The position numbers and the translations under genes are program-made. From Crocinitomicaceae bacterium (GTDB taxonomy: Bacteria > Bacteroidota > Bacteroidia > Flavobacteriales_D > Crocinitomicaceae), in NCBI GenBank assembly GCA_023262855.1, contig JALQYQ010000040.1:1-43864 (forward strand): DNA of 43,864 nt, written 5' to 3'. This document shows positions 25,626 to 35,343 of this stretch, piece by piece. The stretch's first letter is position 1, and each line of letters opens with the position of its first letter. The notes under the pieces are model-generated. The model was not told the origin of the DNA. It did no database searches and worked only from the letters and a program-made list of their open reading frames with translations.

Positions 25626-26765
25626 CTAAAAAAATAGCTTTTCCCGATATAATTTGATTAAAGTTTCCGTATATTTTATAATACCGAAATCTTTTGCTTT
25701 TTCAATTGAATTTTTTGACATTTCATTATAAATCAGTGACGATTTAGATATTTTTTCCACAGATTTTGCGTATTCAGAAGGTTCATCAGAATAAACGATA
25801 TAACCATTTTTCCCATGTATTAAAATTTCATTGTCTGGCATACAATCTGAGCTAATTATTGGTATACCATAAGAGTTTGCCTCAATAAAGACCATAGGTA
25901 AACCTTCGTAGATTGCTGTGTGAATCAATAGATTTGCTTCAGCGTAAACATCAGACATATTGTCGATTAGACCCGTCATTACAACATGTTCTTCTAGTTC
26001 AAATTTTTGAATAAGTTTTATGCAATTGTCGAAATTAATTCCTTGACCAACGATTTTTAATTTGAAATTAACATTATTATTTTTTAATTCATTTGCAATC
26101 TTTATAGCTAATAAAGGTCTTTTTTCGTTCGATAAACGACCAACCCAAATTATATTTAGACAATCGTCTTTAATGGTCTTATTTACATATGCCAAGTTCG
26201 GAAGCGGCACAGCATTCGGTAGTTTAACAATTTCACCAAAACCTATTTTTTTAATAAGCATTTTTTCAGTACCAGCTGAACAAGCAATAAAATTTGTACG
26301 ATGTGCTTTGAACTTATTTTTTATCCATGAAAATTCATAATAATCACTCCACATGCGTTTTTGAAGAAAATGTCTCCAATTTATTCCATTGTATTCTTGT
26401 ACTTCACTATTGTGCTGATGTGAAAAATATATTGCTTTTGGATAGTTGTAAGAATGAGTCAATAAATCCCCATAATACAAATGACTATGTATAATGTCTG
26501 GTTTAAATTCATTGACAAAACTGATGTAATTAGTGTTTTCAAATTTATTTTTCTTGTAGAGCGAAAAATGAAATGAAACATCACCGCCTTTAACAATGAT
26601 TCTAGGATCTAAAATTTCTTGAAAATCATTTCCCGGATGAACTGTGTATATAGCAATATCAAAGTTTGGGATTTTTACTAATTCATTGCAAGTATTCACT
26701 AACATTCGCTCTGCTCCGGCTCTTAGTAGAGTTCGAATTACAAACAAGACTTTTGTTTTTTTCAT
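25626..26765 (-). CDS. Glycosyltransferase, GT4 family
   Basis: A 379-residue GT-B enzyme, last gene of the operon. Seen: VLFVIRTLLRAGAERMLVNT (family start with GAER), PDIIHSHLYYGDLL, ISFSHQHNSEVQEYNG-like acceptor region, LPNAVPLPN, IIWVGRLSNEKRPLLAI, KIVGQGINFDNCI, VVMTGLIDNMSDVYAEANLLIHTAIYEG, and LPMVFIEANSYGIPIISSD with the conserved Glu. ATG overlaps the upstream epimerase stop by 4 bp. Followed by a 130-bp AT-rich convergent gap that holds only a weak ATTCATA/TATGAAT hairpin. Confidence 0.92.
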   Translation of the reverse strand: MKKTKVLFVIRTLLRAGAERMLVNTCNELVKIPNFDIAIYTVHPGNDFQEILDPRIIVKGGDVSFHFSLYKKNKFENTNYISFVNEFKPDIIHSHLYYGDLLTHSYNYPKAIYFSHQHNSEVQEYNGINWRHFLQKRMWSDYYEFSWIKNKFKAHRTNFIACSAGTEKMLIKKIGFGEIVKLPNAVPLPNLAYVNKTIKDDCLNIIWVGRLSNEKRPLLAIKIANELKNNNVNFKLKIVGQGINFDNCIKLIQKFELEEHVVMTGLIDNMSDVYAEANLLIHTAIYEGLPMVFIEANSYGIPIISSDCMPDNEILIHGKNGYIVYSDEPSEYAKSVEKISKSSLIYNEMSKNSIEKAKDFGIIKYTETLIKLYREKLFF

Positions 26766-27745
26766 TTAATTTTCTCAATTAGTTTTCTCCAACGCGGCAA
26801 AACACGATACATGATTTGTACAAAAAGAAAGTTTCTTTGGGTACATTGTTTAAGCCATTTCTTGTGAAGATTATTAAATTTAGTAGACCCAGTTAATTTA
26901 TAAAGTGCCTCCATTTGTGGAGCATGTACATTTTTTTGATAATAAAATTTTACTAGTTCTTTGTATTGTAAATCATAATATGACCAAAAACCTGCATCAA
27001 ATTTTTCAATATTGTCTTCAAGAGTTTTGAAATAATGCTTTAGTTCTGTTTTTGCAATTTCACTTTTGGTAATACGATAGTAATCTTGAATTCCAAAAAT
27101 TGCATAAATAAATCCGTTAAGAACATAAGATGATGGGTTGGATGGATATTCTTCCAACCAATGATAACCATTTTCATCGATAGTTTTAACACCGTTATCA
27201 GGAACAGGAAGCAACATTGCTTGAAAAATCAAGTGACATTTATCTAATATAGCAGGGTTGTTTAAAATCTGATACATTCGAAGGTAAAAAGATAAACATT
27301 CTCCTTGCGACATTGCAGATGCCCAATTTTGGGGTAGTTTATATCGTTCTGATGGATGCTTCTCTCTAAAAAATATACCATTTATTTCCAAAGACTCCAG
27401 TTCATTCAGTTTTTTGTAACATGCAATCATTACATCGAGGAACTCTGTGTTTTTATTTTCTAACCAAAATTGATGCAAGATGAACCCATATTGAGCAATA
27501 TTTACTGCACTGTAACTTGCCTTTTTGCCCCATCCAACCATTGGTACCCCCACTTCATCAAAATCACCAAAAATTCCAGCTTCATATTGAACGAAAGCTT
27601 GACGCATATCCAAATAGTAGGCAGCTAATTGAGGTGAATTATCGAAATCATTACATACAATGGTAATGTGATTATTTTCTTTCGTAACGATGTGCTCTTT
27701 ATCGTCAGAAAAGCGTGCTTTGGGTAAATTTGACGGAGCAATCAT
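26762..27745 (-). CDS. D-glucuronyl C5-epimerase C-terminal-domain protein
   Basis: A 327-residue homologue of the catalytic domain of heparan/heparosan glucuronyl C5-epimerase (Glce), which flips GlcA to IdoA in the polymer. Seen: SAMSQGECLSFYLRMYQIL (compare GQGWA region), EEYPSNPSSYVLNGFIYAIF (close to the EEYPTTPSSFVLNGF block of the animal enzyme), GFWSYYDLQYK (conserved Tyr-Asp) and VHAPQMEALYKLTG. No signal peptide or membrane segment is visible, so it may act in the cytoplasm before export by Wzm/Wzt. Overlaps its neighbours by 4 bp on each side. Whether it epimerises a uronic acid or has lost that activity cannot be told. Confidence 0.85.
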   Translation of the reverse strand: MIAPSNLPKARFSDDKEHIVTKENNHITIVCNDFDNSPQLAAYYLDMRQAFVQYEAGIFGDFDEVGVPMVGWGKKASYSAVNIAQYGFILHQFWLENKNTEFLDVMIACYKKLNELESLEINGIFFREKHPSERYKLPQNWASAMSQGECLSFYLRMYQILNNPAILDKCHLIFQAMLLPVPDNGVKTIDENGYHWLEEYPSNPSSYVLNGFIYAIFGIQDYYRITKSEIAKTELKHYFKTLEDNIEKFDAGFWSYYDLQYKELVKFYYQKNVHAPQMEALYKLTGSTKFNNLHKKWLKQCTQRNFLFVQIMYRVLPRWRKLIEKIK

Positions 27746-28659
27746 TCTCTTACATTTATACCGTTTGTGTCTATTCGAATTCGTTTATTGAATTCCCCTT
27801 TGTTTAGATGATATATCGAATTGAGACCTTCCCAAGGTGCTTTGGTTCTATCATGTCTCCATTGACTACTTTTAAAATTCATGAAGTGAAGATAGATGAA
27901 ATTTCTGTTGTCACGATCGTTCGTAATAACCCCATTATTATAGTACCAGGTGTTTGGCTGGTTGCTATTAACAGAACCATCAATCCACTTTATTGGTGTA
28001 AAGGGAGTTGTATATTGCTCAACCATGTATAATCGCTTCATTTTTTTATTTTTGAAAAAGCGAGTTATGAAATTGTTAATATTTAGTTTGAACTTATCAT
28101 TTATCTTATCAAATAGGGTGTTTGTAAAGGCATTTGTAAGTCCATGTTCATCGATACCCACAAACTTTGGATTTTGCAAAGCCTCTTGCCATTTGTAAAT
28201 CGATAAATATTTACTTCGATTTTCAGCTGTATTTTTAATGAGGGCTAGATGTCCAGAAATTCGTGTTGAGTGAGTTGAAAATACTTCATAGTTGGATAAC
28301 AAGTCGTTGGTGTAGAAGCTTCTTATGTCTCCAAAAACTAAATCGACATCTGCCCATCCAAAGAAATCGTAGTTCTTGATTAAATCATAATGTATGAGCC
28401 CAAACAGAGGACGCAAATCACAAATTTTATAGGCATTAGGAATGGTGATGGTAATTCCAATTTTTTCTTCTGCATTTTTAACATATTCGGCAAATGTCAT
28501 TTCGTGGAAAAATACATTTTTAGATTGAGATACAGACATATCACAATCCGTTAAAAAATGAAAATCGATTGTCGGATTTCGTTCCACTGAATCAAAAAAC
28601 AAATCAATCCATTCAGGCCATTTACCGAAATAGGGCACTAATATGGCTATTTTACACAT
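27742..28659 (-). CDS. Putative glycosyltransferase, DUF6625-like
   Basis: A 305-residue protein. N-terminal IAILVPYFGKWPEWIDLFF and FHFLTDCD look like a GT-A nucleotide-binding start; FFGWADVDLVFGDIRSFY carries a D-x-D motif (ADVDL) as in metal-dependent GT-A enzymes; GIDEHGLTNAF follows. I recognise it as resembling the DUF6625 glycosyltransferase-like family found in capsular loci, with moderate certainty. Coupled to the preceding GT2 gene (8-bp overlap) and the epimerase gene (4-bp overlap). Donor unknown. Confidence 0.75.
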   Translation of the reverse strand: MCKIAILVPYFGKWPEWIDLFFDSVERNPTIDFHFLTDCDMSVSQSKNVFFHEMTFAEYVKNAEEKIGITITIPNAYKICDLRPLFGLIHYDLIKNYDFFGWADVDLVFGDIRSFYTNDLLSNYEVFSTHSTRISGHLALIKNTAENRSKYLSIYKWQEALQNPKFVGIDEHGLTNAFTNTLFDKINDKFKLNINNFITRFFKNKKMKRLYMVEQYTTPFTPIKWIDGSVNSNQPNTWYYNNGVITNDRDNRNFIYLHFMNFKSSQWRHDRTKAPWEGLNSIYHLNKGEFNKRIRIDTNGINVRE

Positions 28660-29722
28660 TTACAATATATTTTAAGATATCCGAATTTGAATCTTTCAAT
28701 TTATTCAACAATTCATGTTTGATATTGTTATTGATTTTATATTCATTTTTAAAAAGATTTTCTCTTTTTATATTCGTCATAAAAGGTCTAATTCGATAAA
28801 TTACTCCCTTTAAAATTGGGATATTTCGCGTTTTATTGTACAATTGTAAATATAAAATGGTCTTTTTTCCTAAATGTTTTTTAATAACATCGGAATGATT
28901 TTTTAACATCAAAATCAAATCTTCTTTTGGTAACAAATATTCTAATTTTCTTAACATATAATCTGGGAAAAATTTGGCTAGAATGGGTTGATTTTTTGTA
29001 TTACATAACCAGTTTTCATATGTATGGAAATTACTTACAACCTTTGGGACAATATTTGTCAAAGATGTAAGTGCATCTGGATCATCATCTCGTCTTAGAA
29101 AATAATCAGGTAATTCATTTTTCCATTCGTAATTTGGATTACACGTAAAACATTGTATGGAGTAATCAACGTCATCCCATGGTGCGGTATCAGAATTCCA
29201 TCGAATATTATTTGTTTTAATAAATGATCTTCTCCATGTTGGGGATGATGTTTGAAAAACAACTTGAAATTGAAGAAAAAGTTCAAGAATATTCTTGCTT
29301 TTGAACAAAGTAGTGTAATCTAAAAGTTGTTTTTGATTTGAATTGAATTGAATACCATTGGATATTAACACGTCTAAATCAGGATTATCTTTAAAATGTA
29401 TCAACCTTTCGTTTATAGCCCAGGGAGCCAAAAGATCATCGCTATCCAAAAAAATCAAAAATTCACCTGAAGCCATTTTACTACCTATTTCACGACAGGA
29501 AGGAGCTCCTTTAGGTTCGCGTTCTCTTTTGAATACTTTTATTCGAGGTTCATTTTCAGAAAGACGGGTTGTAACTTCAAAAGATTGATCTGTTGAGCCA
29601 TCATCGATTATTATACATTCCCAATTTTTATATGTCTGAACTAAAATACTTGCTAATGTCTCTTTAATCAAATGTTCTCGATTAAAAAGTGGAATAATAA
29701 TTGAAACTAGCTGCATGTTCAT
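28652..29722 (-). CDS. Glycosyltransferase family 2
   Basis: A 356-residue inverting GT-A enzyme. Seen: VSIIIPLFNREHLIKETLAS, CIIIDDGSTDQS (DDGS), KGAPSCREIGSKMASGEFL, FLDSDDLLAPW (D-S-D metal motif near residue 92-95) and WDDVDYSIQC (catalytic-base region). The C-terminal 120 residues are Lys/Asn rich and not assignable. ATG at 29722 (a second Met at codon 3). Gap of 16 bp to the next upstream glycosyltransferase. Confidence 0.92.
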   Translation of the reverse strand: MNMQLVSIIIPLFNREHLIKETLASILVQTYKNWECIIIDDGSTDQSFEVTTRLSENEPRIKVFKREREPKGAPSCREIGSKMASGEFLIFLDSDDLLAPWAINERLIHFKDNPDLDVLISNGIQFNSNQKQLLDYTTLFKSKNILELFLQFQVVFQTSSPTWRRSFIKTNNIRWNSDTAPWDDVDYSIQCFTCNPNYEWKNELPDYFLRRDDDPDALTSLTNIVPKVVSNFHTYENWLCNTKNQPILAKFFPDYMLRKLEYLLPKEDLILMLKNHSDVIKKHLGKKTILYLQLYNKTRNIPILKGVIYRIRPFMTNIKRENLFKNEYKINNNIKHELLNKLKDSNSDILKYIVNV

Positions 29723-29738
29723 TGTTTTAATTATTTAT

Positions 29739-30647
29739 TTACAACCTAAAAAATCTTAATACTCTATAACCAATGACTGGTAGGTTATATTTTATGAAAT
29801 AATCGCTTATTTTTTTAGCTTTAAATCTACTAAAATAAAGTTTGTGCTCCGTGGTTAAATTTTTACCTCTATAAGTTGCTTCTAAATTCTCTCTTAAAAT
29901 TTTGTGAACTTTTGGATAATTTGAAAATTTCAGATAAATCTGGAATGTAGGAGCACCAAATAAAGATGAGTTTTTATGTGTGTTTTGGCTATGTAATCTG
30001 TATTTACAACTTAAATCCGTATCAAAAATAAAATCATACCCCTTTTCACTTAATCTAAGCCACATATCATAATCTTCATAAAGCAAATCATTATCCCAGC
30101 CGCCAACGCTTTTTATGATGTCTGTTTTAAGTAAAACTGTCATGCCAGGAATAAACATGCCTTTAAGTAATTCGTCAAAAAAATTACCAGTTTTTAAACT
30201 CAAATAATTTTTATGAGTAGCAATGAATCTATTTTGATATAAAATTGAATTTTCATCCATTAAATACGCATCAGTAAACACTAATACCTCATTATCCATT
30301 GAATTCTCTAAAATCTCAACATGTTTTTCTAATTTCCAAGGAAGAAGTACATCATCTAATGCTAACATTTGAAAATATTTCCCTTTTGAAAGATCGAGGA
30401 GTTCATTAATTGAATTGCAAATTCCTTTATTTTGAAGATGTTTAATAAAAGTAATATTAATTTCTGTGTTTTTTTTAATCCAATCATTTATTATTTCAAC
30501 ACTATTGTCTTTTTGAGAAAAGTCATCAATGATTAATACTTCATAATTGGTATATGTTTGGCTTTTAATACTTTCTAATGATTCAACAACAAATCTACCT
30601 TGGTTATAACATAAACAAGCAATTGTAACTAATGGCTTTTCAGTCAT
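29739..30647 (-). CDS. Glycosyltransferase family 2
   Basis: A 302-residue GT-A enzyme. Seen: [33 protein letters not shown] (where DD-x-S replaces DDGS), [25 protein letters not shown] (D-D metal motif), [17 protein letters not shown] (ED catalytic-base motif) and a C-terminal [11 protein letters not shown] helix. ATG overlaps the aminotransferase stop by 8 bp. Specificity unknown. Confidence 0.92.
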   Translation of the reverse strand: MTEKPLVTIACLCYNQGRFVVESLESIKSQTYTNYEVLIIDDFSQKDNSVEIINDWIKKNTEINITFIKHLQNKGICNSINELLDLSKGKYFQMLALDDVLLPWKLEKHVEILENSMDNEVLVFTDAYLMDENSILYQNRFIATHKNYLSLKTGNFFDELLKGMFIPGMTVLLKTDIIKSVGGWDNDLLYEDYDMWLRLSEKGYDFIFDTDLSCKYRLHSQNTHKNSSLFGAPTFQIYLKFSNYPKVHKILRENLEATYRGKNLTTEHKLYFSRFKAKKISDYFIKYNLPVIGYRVLRFFRL

Positions 30648-31749
30648 TTTGTTTTTGATTTAAAAAATTAATAATATCCCCAACCTCCGCTTCCGACAAA
30701 ACTGGACTTATTGGCAAACTCAGAACTTCTTCATGAATGTATTCAGTAATTGGTAAAGATAATTTATTTAATTCCGGATATGCCTTTTGCTTGTGAGGAG
30801 GGATAGGATAGTGAATTAAAGTCTGAATACCATTTTCCGATAAATATTGTTGCAATTCTGTTCTTATTTTAGTTCGAATTACAAATAAATGCCAAACGTG
30901 CTCTTTTTCATTTGTAGGATTTTCAGGCAATTGAATCAGTTCATTTTTAATCTCACTTAAATAACGTTTAGCAATAATACGTCTTTTCTCATTTTCGCCA
31001 TCTAAGTATTTTAATTTGATATTCAATACAGCTGCTTGAATTTCATCTAATCTACTATTAACGCCTTTACAGTCATTAACATATTTTTTTGAAGAACCGT
31101 AGTTAGCTATTTCTCGAATTGTTTTAGCTAATTCACAGTCATTTGTCGAAACAGCCCCACCATCTCCTAGAGCACCTAAATTCTTACCTGGATAAAAACT
31201 AAATCCTGCTGCATCACCTAATGTTCCAGTTTTTTTGCCATTCCATTCCGCTCCAATTGCTTGAGCATTATCTTCAATAATTTTTAAACCGTATTTTTCC
31301 TTTAAGTGGTTTATTTTCTCTTCAAAACAAACGCGTCCGTACAAATGAACCACCAAAATTGCTTTGGTTTTTTCGGTAATGTGATCTTCAATTAAGTTGA
31401 GGTCTAAATTAAATGTGTCTGCATTTGGCTCAACTAAAACTGGAACAAGTTGATTGTCAGAAATAGCCAAAATTGATGCGATGTAGGTGTTGGCTGGAAC
31501 AATAATTTCATCTCCGGCTTTCATGAGTCCTAATTCGATATAGGCTTTGAAAATTAGGCGCAAAGCATCTAAACCATTCGCAACACCAATTACATTTTCT
31601 GAGCCTAAATATTCTTTTAAGCTTTTTTCAAAAGTCTCAACTTCGGAACCTAAAACGTACCAACCACTGCGGAATACATCGACCAGTTTACGTTCTATTT
31701 CTTCTAGATGAAGGAGATTGATTTTTTTAATATCTAAGAATTGTATCAT
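30640..31749 (-). CDS. DegT/DnrJ/EryC1/StrS sugar aminotransferase (FdtB-like)
   Basis: PLP-dependent transaminase that aminates a keto-sugar nucleotide, 369 residues. Seen: [47 protein letters not shown] (PLP-binding Asp), [17 protein letters not shown] (catalytic Lys in PGKN) and YGSSKKYVN...[11 protein letters not shown]. With the FdtA-type ketoisomerase in the same operon it most likely forms a 3-amino-3,6-dideoxyhexose (dTDP-Fuc3N or dTDP-Qui3N). RmlA and RmlB, which would supply the substrate, are not in the window. Confidence 0.93.
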   Translation of the reverse strand: MIQFLDIKKINLLHLEEIERKLVDVFRSGWYVLGSEVETFEKSLKEYLGSENVIGVANGLDALRLIFKAYIELGLMKAGDEIIVPANTYIASILAISDNQLVPVLVEPNADTFNLDLNLIEDHITEKTKAILVVHLYGRVCFEEKINHLKEKYGLKIIEDNAQAIGAEWNGKKTGTLGDAAGFSFYPGKNLGALGDGGAVSTNDCELAKTIREIANYGSSKKYVNDCKGVNSRLDEIQAAVLNIKLKYLDGENEKRRIIAKRYLSEIKNELIQLPENPTNEKEHVWHLFVIRTKIRTELQQYLSENGIQTLIHYPIPPHKQKAYPELNKLSLPITEYIHEEVLSLPISPVLSEAEVGDIINFLNQKQND

Positions 31750-32369
31750 ACTTCAACTAATGATTTTTTAAAGGTTGCTGGATTTCCAGCGTACAAAACA
31801 TTTGCTGGAACGTCATTTAGAACAACTGATCCAGCGGCAATAATACTGTTGTCTCCAATCGTAACTCCTTTGAGAATAATGCAGCCCCAACCAATCCAAA
31901 CATTGTTTCCAATAGTGATTCCCTTTTTGTTTACTTGATTAAAATCGATTTTGTATCCATTCGCTTCACGTTCGCGTGTTGCTGGATGAATAGGATGAAA
32001 ATCTGTATCAGCAATGAATGTGCATGAAGCAATTTGGCAATTTTTACCAATCGTTACCTTATCGTACGCAGTTATTGAAACGCCGTTTAACATTGTATTA
32101 TTTCCAATTTCGATAACGCCAGTTAGTCCGCAAACAAGGGTGCAATTATATGTTAACGCTGTGTTCGAGTTTTTTGCATCGGAATTAAGGACAACTTTGT
32201 TCCCCAAAATGATTTTACTGCTACCTGGAACTTTAAGAACAGGTAATTTGCCCATTATTCGAATGAAACCATTCGTTTGAATCTTTTTACCATATTTCAG
32301 TTTAAGTAGAAATGTTCTAAATTTTTGCCCAAGGGAAATTGTTCGCTGATTTATTAATTCTTCATTCAT
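31746..32369 (-). CDS. Hexapeptide-repeat (left-handed beta-helix) acyltransferase
   Basis: A 207-residue serine/sugar acetyltransferase-like protein (WcaF/Maa type). Seen: left-handed beta-helix repeats [47 protein letters not shown] (catalytic His region), [19 protein letters not shown] and [18 protein letters not shown], ending [12 protein letters not shown]. It may N-acetylate the amino sugar made by the DegT enzyme (FdtC role) or O-acetylate a glycan; the WcaF-like tail fits either. ATG start, 4-bp overlap with the aminotransferase gene. Confidence 0.9.
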   Translation of the reverse strand: MNEELINQRTISLGQKFRTFLLKLKYGKKIQTNGFIRIMGKLPVLKVPGSSKIILGNKVVLNSDAKNSNTALTYNCTLVCGLTGVIEIGNNTMLNGVSITAYDKVTIGKNCQIASCTFIADTDFHPIHPATREREANGYKIDFNQVNKKGITIGNNVWIGWGCIILKGVTIGDNSIIAAGSVVLNDVPANVLYAGNPATFKKSLVEV

Positions 32370-32376
32370 GTGAATT

Positions 32377-32985
32377 CTATTTATGCGTAAATGAAGTTAC
32401 ATTTTCTAAAATTAAATCAGGTTTATAAGCTGTTAATTTTTCTTCATTGAGAAATCCTGATAGAACAGCGGCAGTGTTAATACCTAATAGTTTACCAACT
32501 TTAATATCTAAACCCGTATCCCCAATGAACCAATCAGTTGGAGAAACCGTTACGTTTTCTTGTATCAAGGCGTGTTTTTCTTTTTGTTGTTCAGTCACGA
32601 AAACAGATTCAAAGATTGAATCCCAACCAAAATTATGTAGTTGTTTGTTTACCATTTCCTTTGATTGGCGCGCTGTAACTAAGTAAAGTGTATTTTTTTT
32701 GCGTAATGTTTTCAGAAAATCGGTAACCCCTTCAAACGGCACATCTAAGTTTAACCATTTTTCAAGTTCAATTTCTTTCATCCAAAGATGTTCAAATTTT
32801 TTGAAATCCATCGAAGAATAACCAAACTTCGTCGTTAATATTTCTTCATGATTTACTTTGTTCCGTTTAAGTTTCCAATAATCATCAAAAGACAGATCAC
32901 TAGAAGGAACTAAATATTGAAAAAGTTCATAAAGCCTCTTTTGAGAGTTTAGTAATGTGCCATCTAGATCGAAAAATATATTCAT
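32377..32985 (-). CDS. HAD-superfamily phosphatase
   Basis: A 202-residue haloacid dehalogenase-like hydrolase. Motif I FFDLDGTLLNS, motif II LYLVTARQS, Lys region KEKHALIQ, motif III GDTGLDIKVGK, with an alpha-helical cap between about 15 and 85 (class C1, phosphoglycolate-phosphatase-like). In this operon it presumably removes a phosphate from a sugar or a glycan intermediate; the substrate cannot be told. ATG, 1 bp after the epimerase gene. Confidence 0.9.
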   Translation of the reverse strand: MNIFFDLDGTLLNSQKRLYELFQYLVPSSDLSFDDYWKLKRNKVNHEEILTTKFGYSSMDFKKFEHLWMKEIELEKWLNLDVPFEGVTDFLKTLRKKNTLYLVTARQSKEMVNKQLHNFGWDSIFESVFVTEQQKEKHALIQENVTVSPTDWFIGDTGLDIKVGKLLGINTAAVLSGFLNEEKLTAYKPDLILENVTSFTHK

Positions 32986-32986
32986 G

Positions 32987-33877
32987 TTACTGTTTTGATT
33001 GTTTCATGAATTGGTATTCTGCGAGCAAACCGTCATCCAAATTTGTTTCTTTGTCAAGAAGGAATTTTAACATTTTTGAATTATCAAATTCCAAATTTCG
33101 TCCCTTGAAATTAAATTCAGCCTTTTCAATATTCACAGTTGATTTGGCTATTTCTTTAATTTTTTCTACCAAGTTTAGAATGGTTATGGGTTGCCTACCA
33201 GCTAGATTTATTTCACCTAAGCTTTCGTCGTAATCAATTGATTTTACTATAGCCTTAACAAGATCATCAATGTAAATAAATGAGCGTAATTCTTCTCCAG
33301 AACCCCAAATTGTCAAATCTTGATTTAAGAGAATTTTTCTAATTGTTTCTGGGATGAGTTTGGCATAAGCTTCTTCTCCTGGACCATAAACGTGACCAAT
33401 TCGTAAGATTTGAACAACCTTCTTTTCTTGAATTGCCCAATTTCGAAGCATTTTTTCAATATACAATTTGGAATGAGCATACATCGAAACAGGGCTTTCT
33501 GTAGTTTGTTCAGTAATGATTGAATCCGAATTGTAAATATCTACAGTGCTTAAATAAATCACTTTCTTCAAATTCGGCAAATGTGCACCTATTAACGCTT
33601 CAGTAGTTGAAATATTCATGTTACTGGCGTTAATATTGTTTATATCACTGCTTTTTTTGGGAATGAACGAACCAGCATGAATTATTGTTTCTATTTTTTC
33701 AAAACCATGTTTGATGAAGATATCAACCTCAAAACGATAGTTGTTGTGTAAAACACATTGCACATTTTCAATAGGTTGAGAGGTAAGAGCAACAATGTCC
33801 TTCTGCCCGTACTTATCAGTTAAAAATTTTAAAAGATGTTTACCAATGAAACCAGATGCTCCCGTAATTAAAATCAT
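32987..33877 (-). CDS. NAD-dependent epimerase/dehydratase (extended SDR)
   Basis: A 296-residue nucleotide-sugar SDR. Seen: MILITGASGFIGKHLLKFL (GxxGxxG), IIHAGSFIPKK, VIYLSTVDIYN, SPVSMYAHSKLYIEK (catalytic S, Y-x3-K as YAHSK), RIGHVYGPGEE, FIYIDDLVKAIV and EINLAGRQPITILNL. All catalytic motifs are present. Substrate unknown. Directly abuts the ATP-grasp gene and the HAD gene, forming a compact three-gene module. Confidence 0.92.
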   Translation of the reverse strand: MILITGASGFIGKHLLKFLTDKYGQKDIVALTSQPIENVQCVLHNNYRFEVDIFIKHGFEKIETIIHAGSFIPKKSSDINNINASNMNISTTEALIGAHLPNLKKVIYLSTVDIYNSDSIITEQTTESPVSMYAHSKLYIEKMLRNWAIQEKKVVQILRIGHVYGPGEEAYAKLIPETIRKILLNQDLTIWGSGEELRSFIYIDDLVKAIVKSIDYDESLGEINLAGRQPITILNLVEKIKEIAKSTVNIEKAEFNFKGRNLEFDNSKMLKFLLDKETNLDDGLLAEYQFMKQSKQ

Positions 33878-34942
33878 TTATAAGTTTTTAATTTCATTTT
33901 TGATTTCATCATCCGTCATCATCCTTGGCTGAGTGTCCATTCCACGCAACCAATTAAGTCCATTTGGTAGTGGGTTAATTTTGGTTGGGAGATTTGGGAA
34001 TTCGTTATATAAGGCAATGTTTTTGAAAATTTCTGGCATATTTAATCCTGCTTCCGTAAAGAAAAGTACAGTAGTGAAAAAACGTGATATGTTAATTTCT
34101 GTTGGATTAGGGATGCCATTTTTATCGTATGCCATGTCAACGCCAAATATTCCATGTGGTTTATCTGTAACGGCAAGAATCGATTTTAATGCAATTTCGT
34201 CTACTTGTTGATCTGAATATGTTTGACCAACTTTCGTAACTCCTGTTACTCCTGAGACACTTCGATTACCATGAGTCCAGCCTTTTCGAATGCGAGTTTG
34301 AGCTACAACAAGTTCACCTTCATGCCAGATCGAAAGCCAAGTTACGGTGTCAGGTGTCAGCATTTCCGCTGCAACGAAAGTTCCCCAACCATGGTAACGA
34401 TCGATCCACAGTTTCGCAAAAGCAAAGTTGTTTGTTGGAAGAGAACCTTTTCCACCTCCGCCAATATCTGAAGATCGCAACCAAATTGTACCTGTTTCAT
34501 CACCTAATTCAGAGAAAGCTCTCTTTAAATCCGCTTCATTATTGATCATTAAATTTTCAGGAACAATAATATTTGCTTCTTTGAATTTTAGGTAGGATTT
34601 GAATTTGTGAACACAAGTATCAATTACTTCGTGACTAGGCATGAAGGTTTTTGTTCCTTTGACTTCAATTTTATCGACAAATTTTGATGCATAAAAAATT
34701 TCTAAATCATTCTGAAAGTGAATTAAATCAGGTCGTTCATTGTCAATAAGCGTTAATAGGAAATCTTCATACTCAGGCGTATTTGCGTAAGGAACATAAA
34801 ATTTTTCAGATGCATTAGACAAAACTAAATCTGTAGGTTCACTGCCCATTCCGATTATATGTTCCCTATTGTTTCTCAAAAGTGAATTTATTACACCTTC
34901 AGAAGGTGCGCCTCCAGCTCCTGCTATTAATATCTTTTTCAT
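33878..34942 (-). CDS. ATP-grasp ligase (carbamoyl-phosphate-synthase-large-like)
   Basis: A 354-residue stand-alone ATP-grasp protein. Seen: N-terminal ILIAGAGGAPSEGVINSLL (pre-ATP-grasp domain), RPDLIHFQNDLEIFYASKF, MPSHEVIDTCVHKFKSYLKF, IWLRSSDIGGGGKGSLP (glycine-rich ATP loop) and FGVDMAYDKNGIPNPTEINISRF (metal-binding E-x-N). The fold joins an acid to an amine or thiol with ATP. In a polysaccharide operon it could attach an amino acid to a sugar carboxyl or amine, but that is inference. Overlaps the FdtA gene by 4 bp. Confidence 0.85.
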   Translation of the reverse strand: MKKILIAGAGGAPSEGVINSLLRNNREHIIGMGSEPTDLVLSNASEKFYVPYANTPEYEDFLLTLIDNERPDLIHFQNDLEIFYASKFVDKIEVKGTKTFMPSHEVIDTCVHKFKSYLKFKEANIIVPENLMINNEADLKRAFSELGDETGTIWLRSSDIGGGGKGSLPTNNFAFAKLWIDRYHGWGTFVAAEMLTPDTVTWLSIWHEGELVVAQTRIRKGWTHGNRSVSGVTGVTKVGQTYSDQQVDEIALKSILAVTDKPHGIFGVDMAYDKNGIPNPTEINISRFFTTVLFFTEAGLNMPEIFKNIALYNEFPNLPTKINPLPNGLNWLRGMDTQPRMMTDDEIKNEIKNL

Positions 34943-35343
34943 TTACAATGTTGTTTGAAGATGTCGTATTCACGAATATAATCGGCTTCATCATATTCTA
35001 AACTTGCTAAACACAGCAAAACTGCATTGTGCGAAAATTGTATGTCGCGCCAAACCATCTTTGGGATAAACAAACCTTTATTAGGTTCCTCCAATATAAA
35101 TGTTTCTTTATTTCCTTGTCGATCCTCAGTAATAAAAGTGATTTTTCCTGAAACAGCAAAAATAAGCTGTTCCAAATCATAGTGTGCGTGTCCTCCACGC
35201 TGTACATTATTCGGTGTGTAATAGGTCCAATAAACGCGTTTAACTTCAAATGGAATGTTAGAAGGAAATTCAGCAACTGAAATAAAACCTAGGTCAGCAG
35301 CTCCTATGGATTCAACACTGAAATATTCTGGTGCTGTTTTCAT
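34939..35343 (-). CDS. fdtA: FdtA/QdtA-type dTDP-4-keto-6-deoxyhexose 3,4-ketoisomerase (cupin)
   Basis: A 134-residue single cupin domain. Seen: FPSNIPFEVKRVYWTYYT, RGGHAHYDLEQLIFAVSGK (metal/active-site H-x-H), FITEDRQGN and LEPNKGLFIPK-like IPKMVWRDIQFSHNAVLLCLAS, as in the WxcM/FdtA family. It moves the keto group from C4 to C3 of dTDP-4-keto-6-deoxyglucose. Paired with the DegT transaminase five genes downstream; FdtA and QdtA differ in C4 stereochemistry and cannot be separated here. Confidence 0.88.
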   Translation of the reverse strand: MKTAPEYFSVESIGAADLGFISVAEFPSNIPFEVKRVYWTYYTPNNVQRGGHAHYDLEQLIFAVSGKITFITEDRQGNKETFILEEPNKGLFIPKMVWRDIQFSHNAVLLCLASLEYDEADYIREYDIFKQHCK

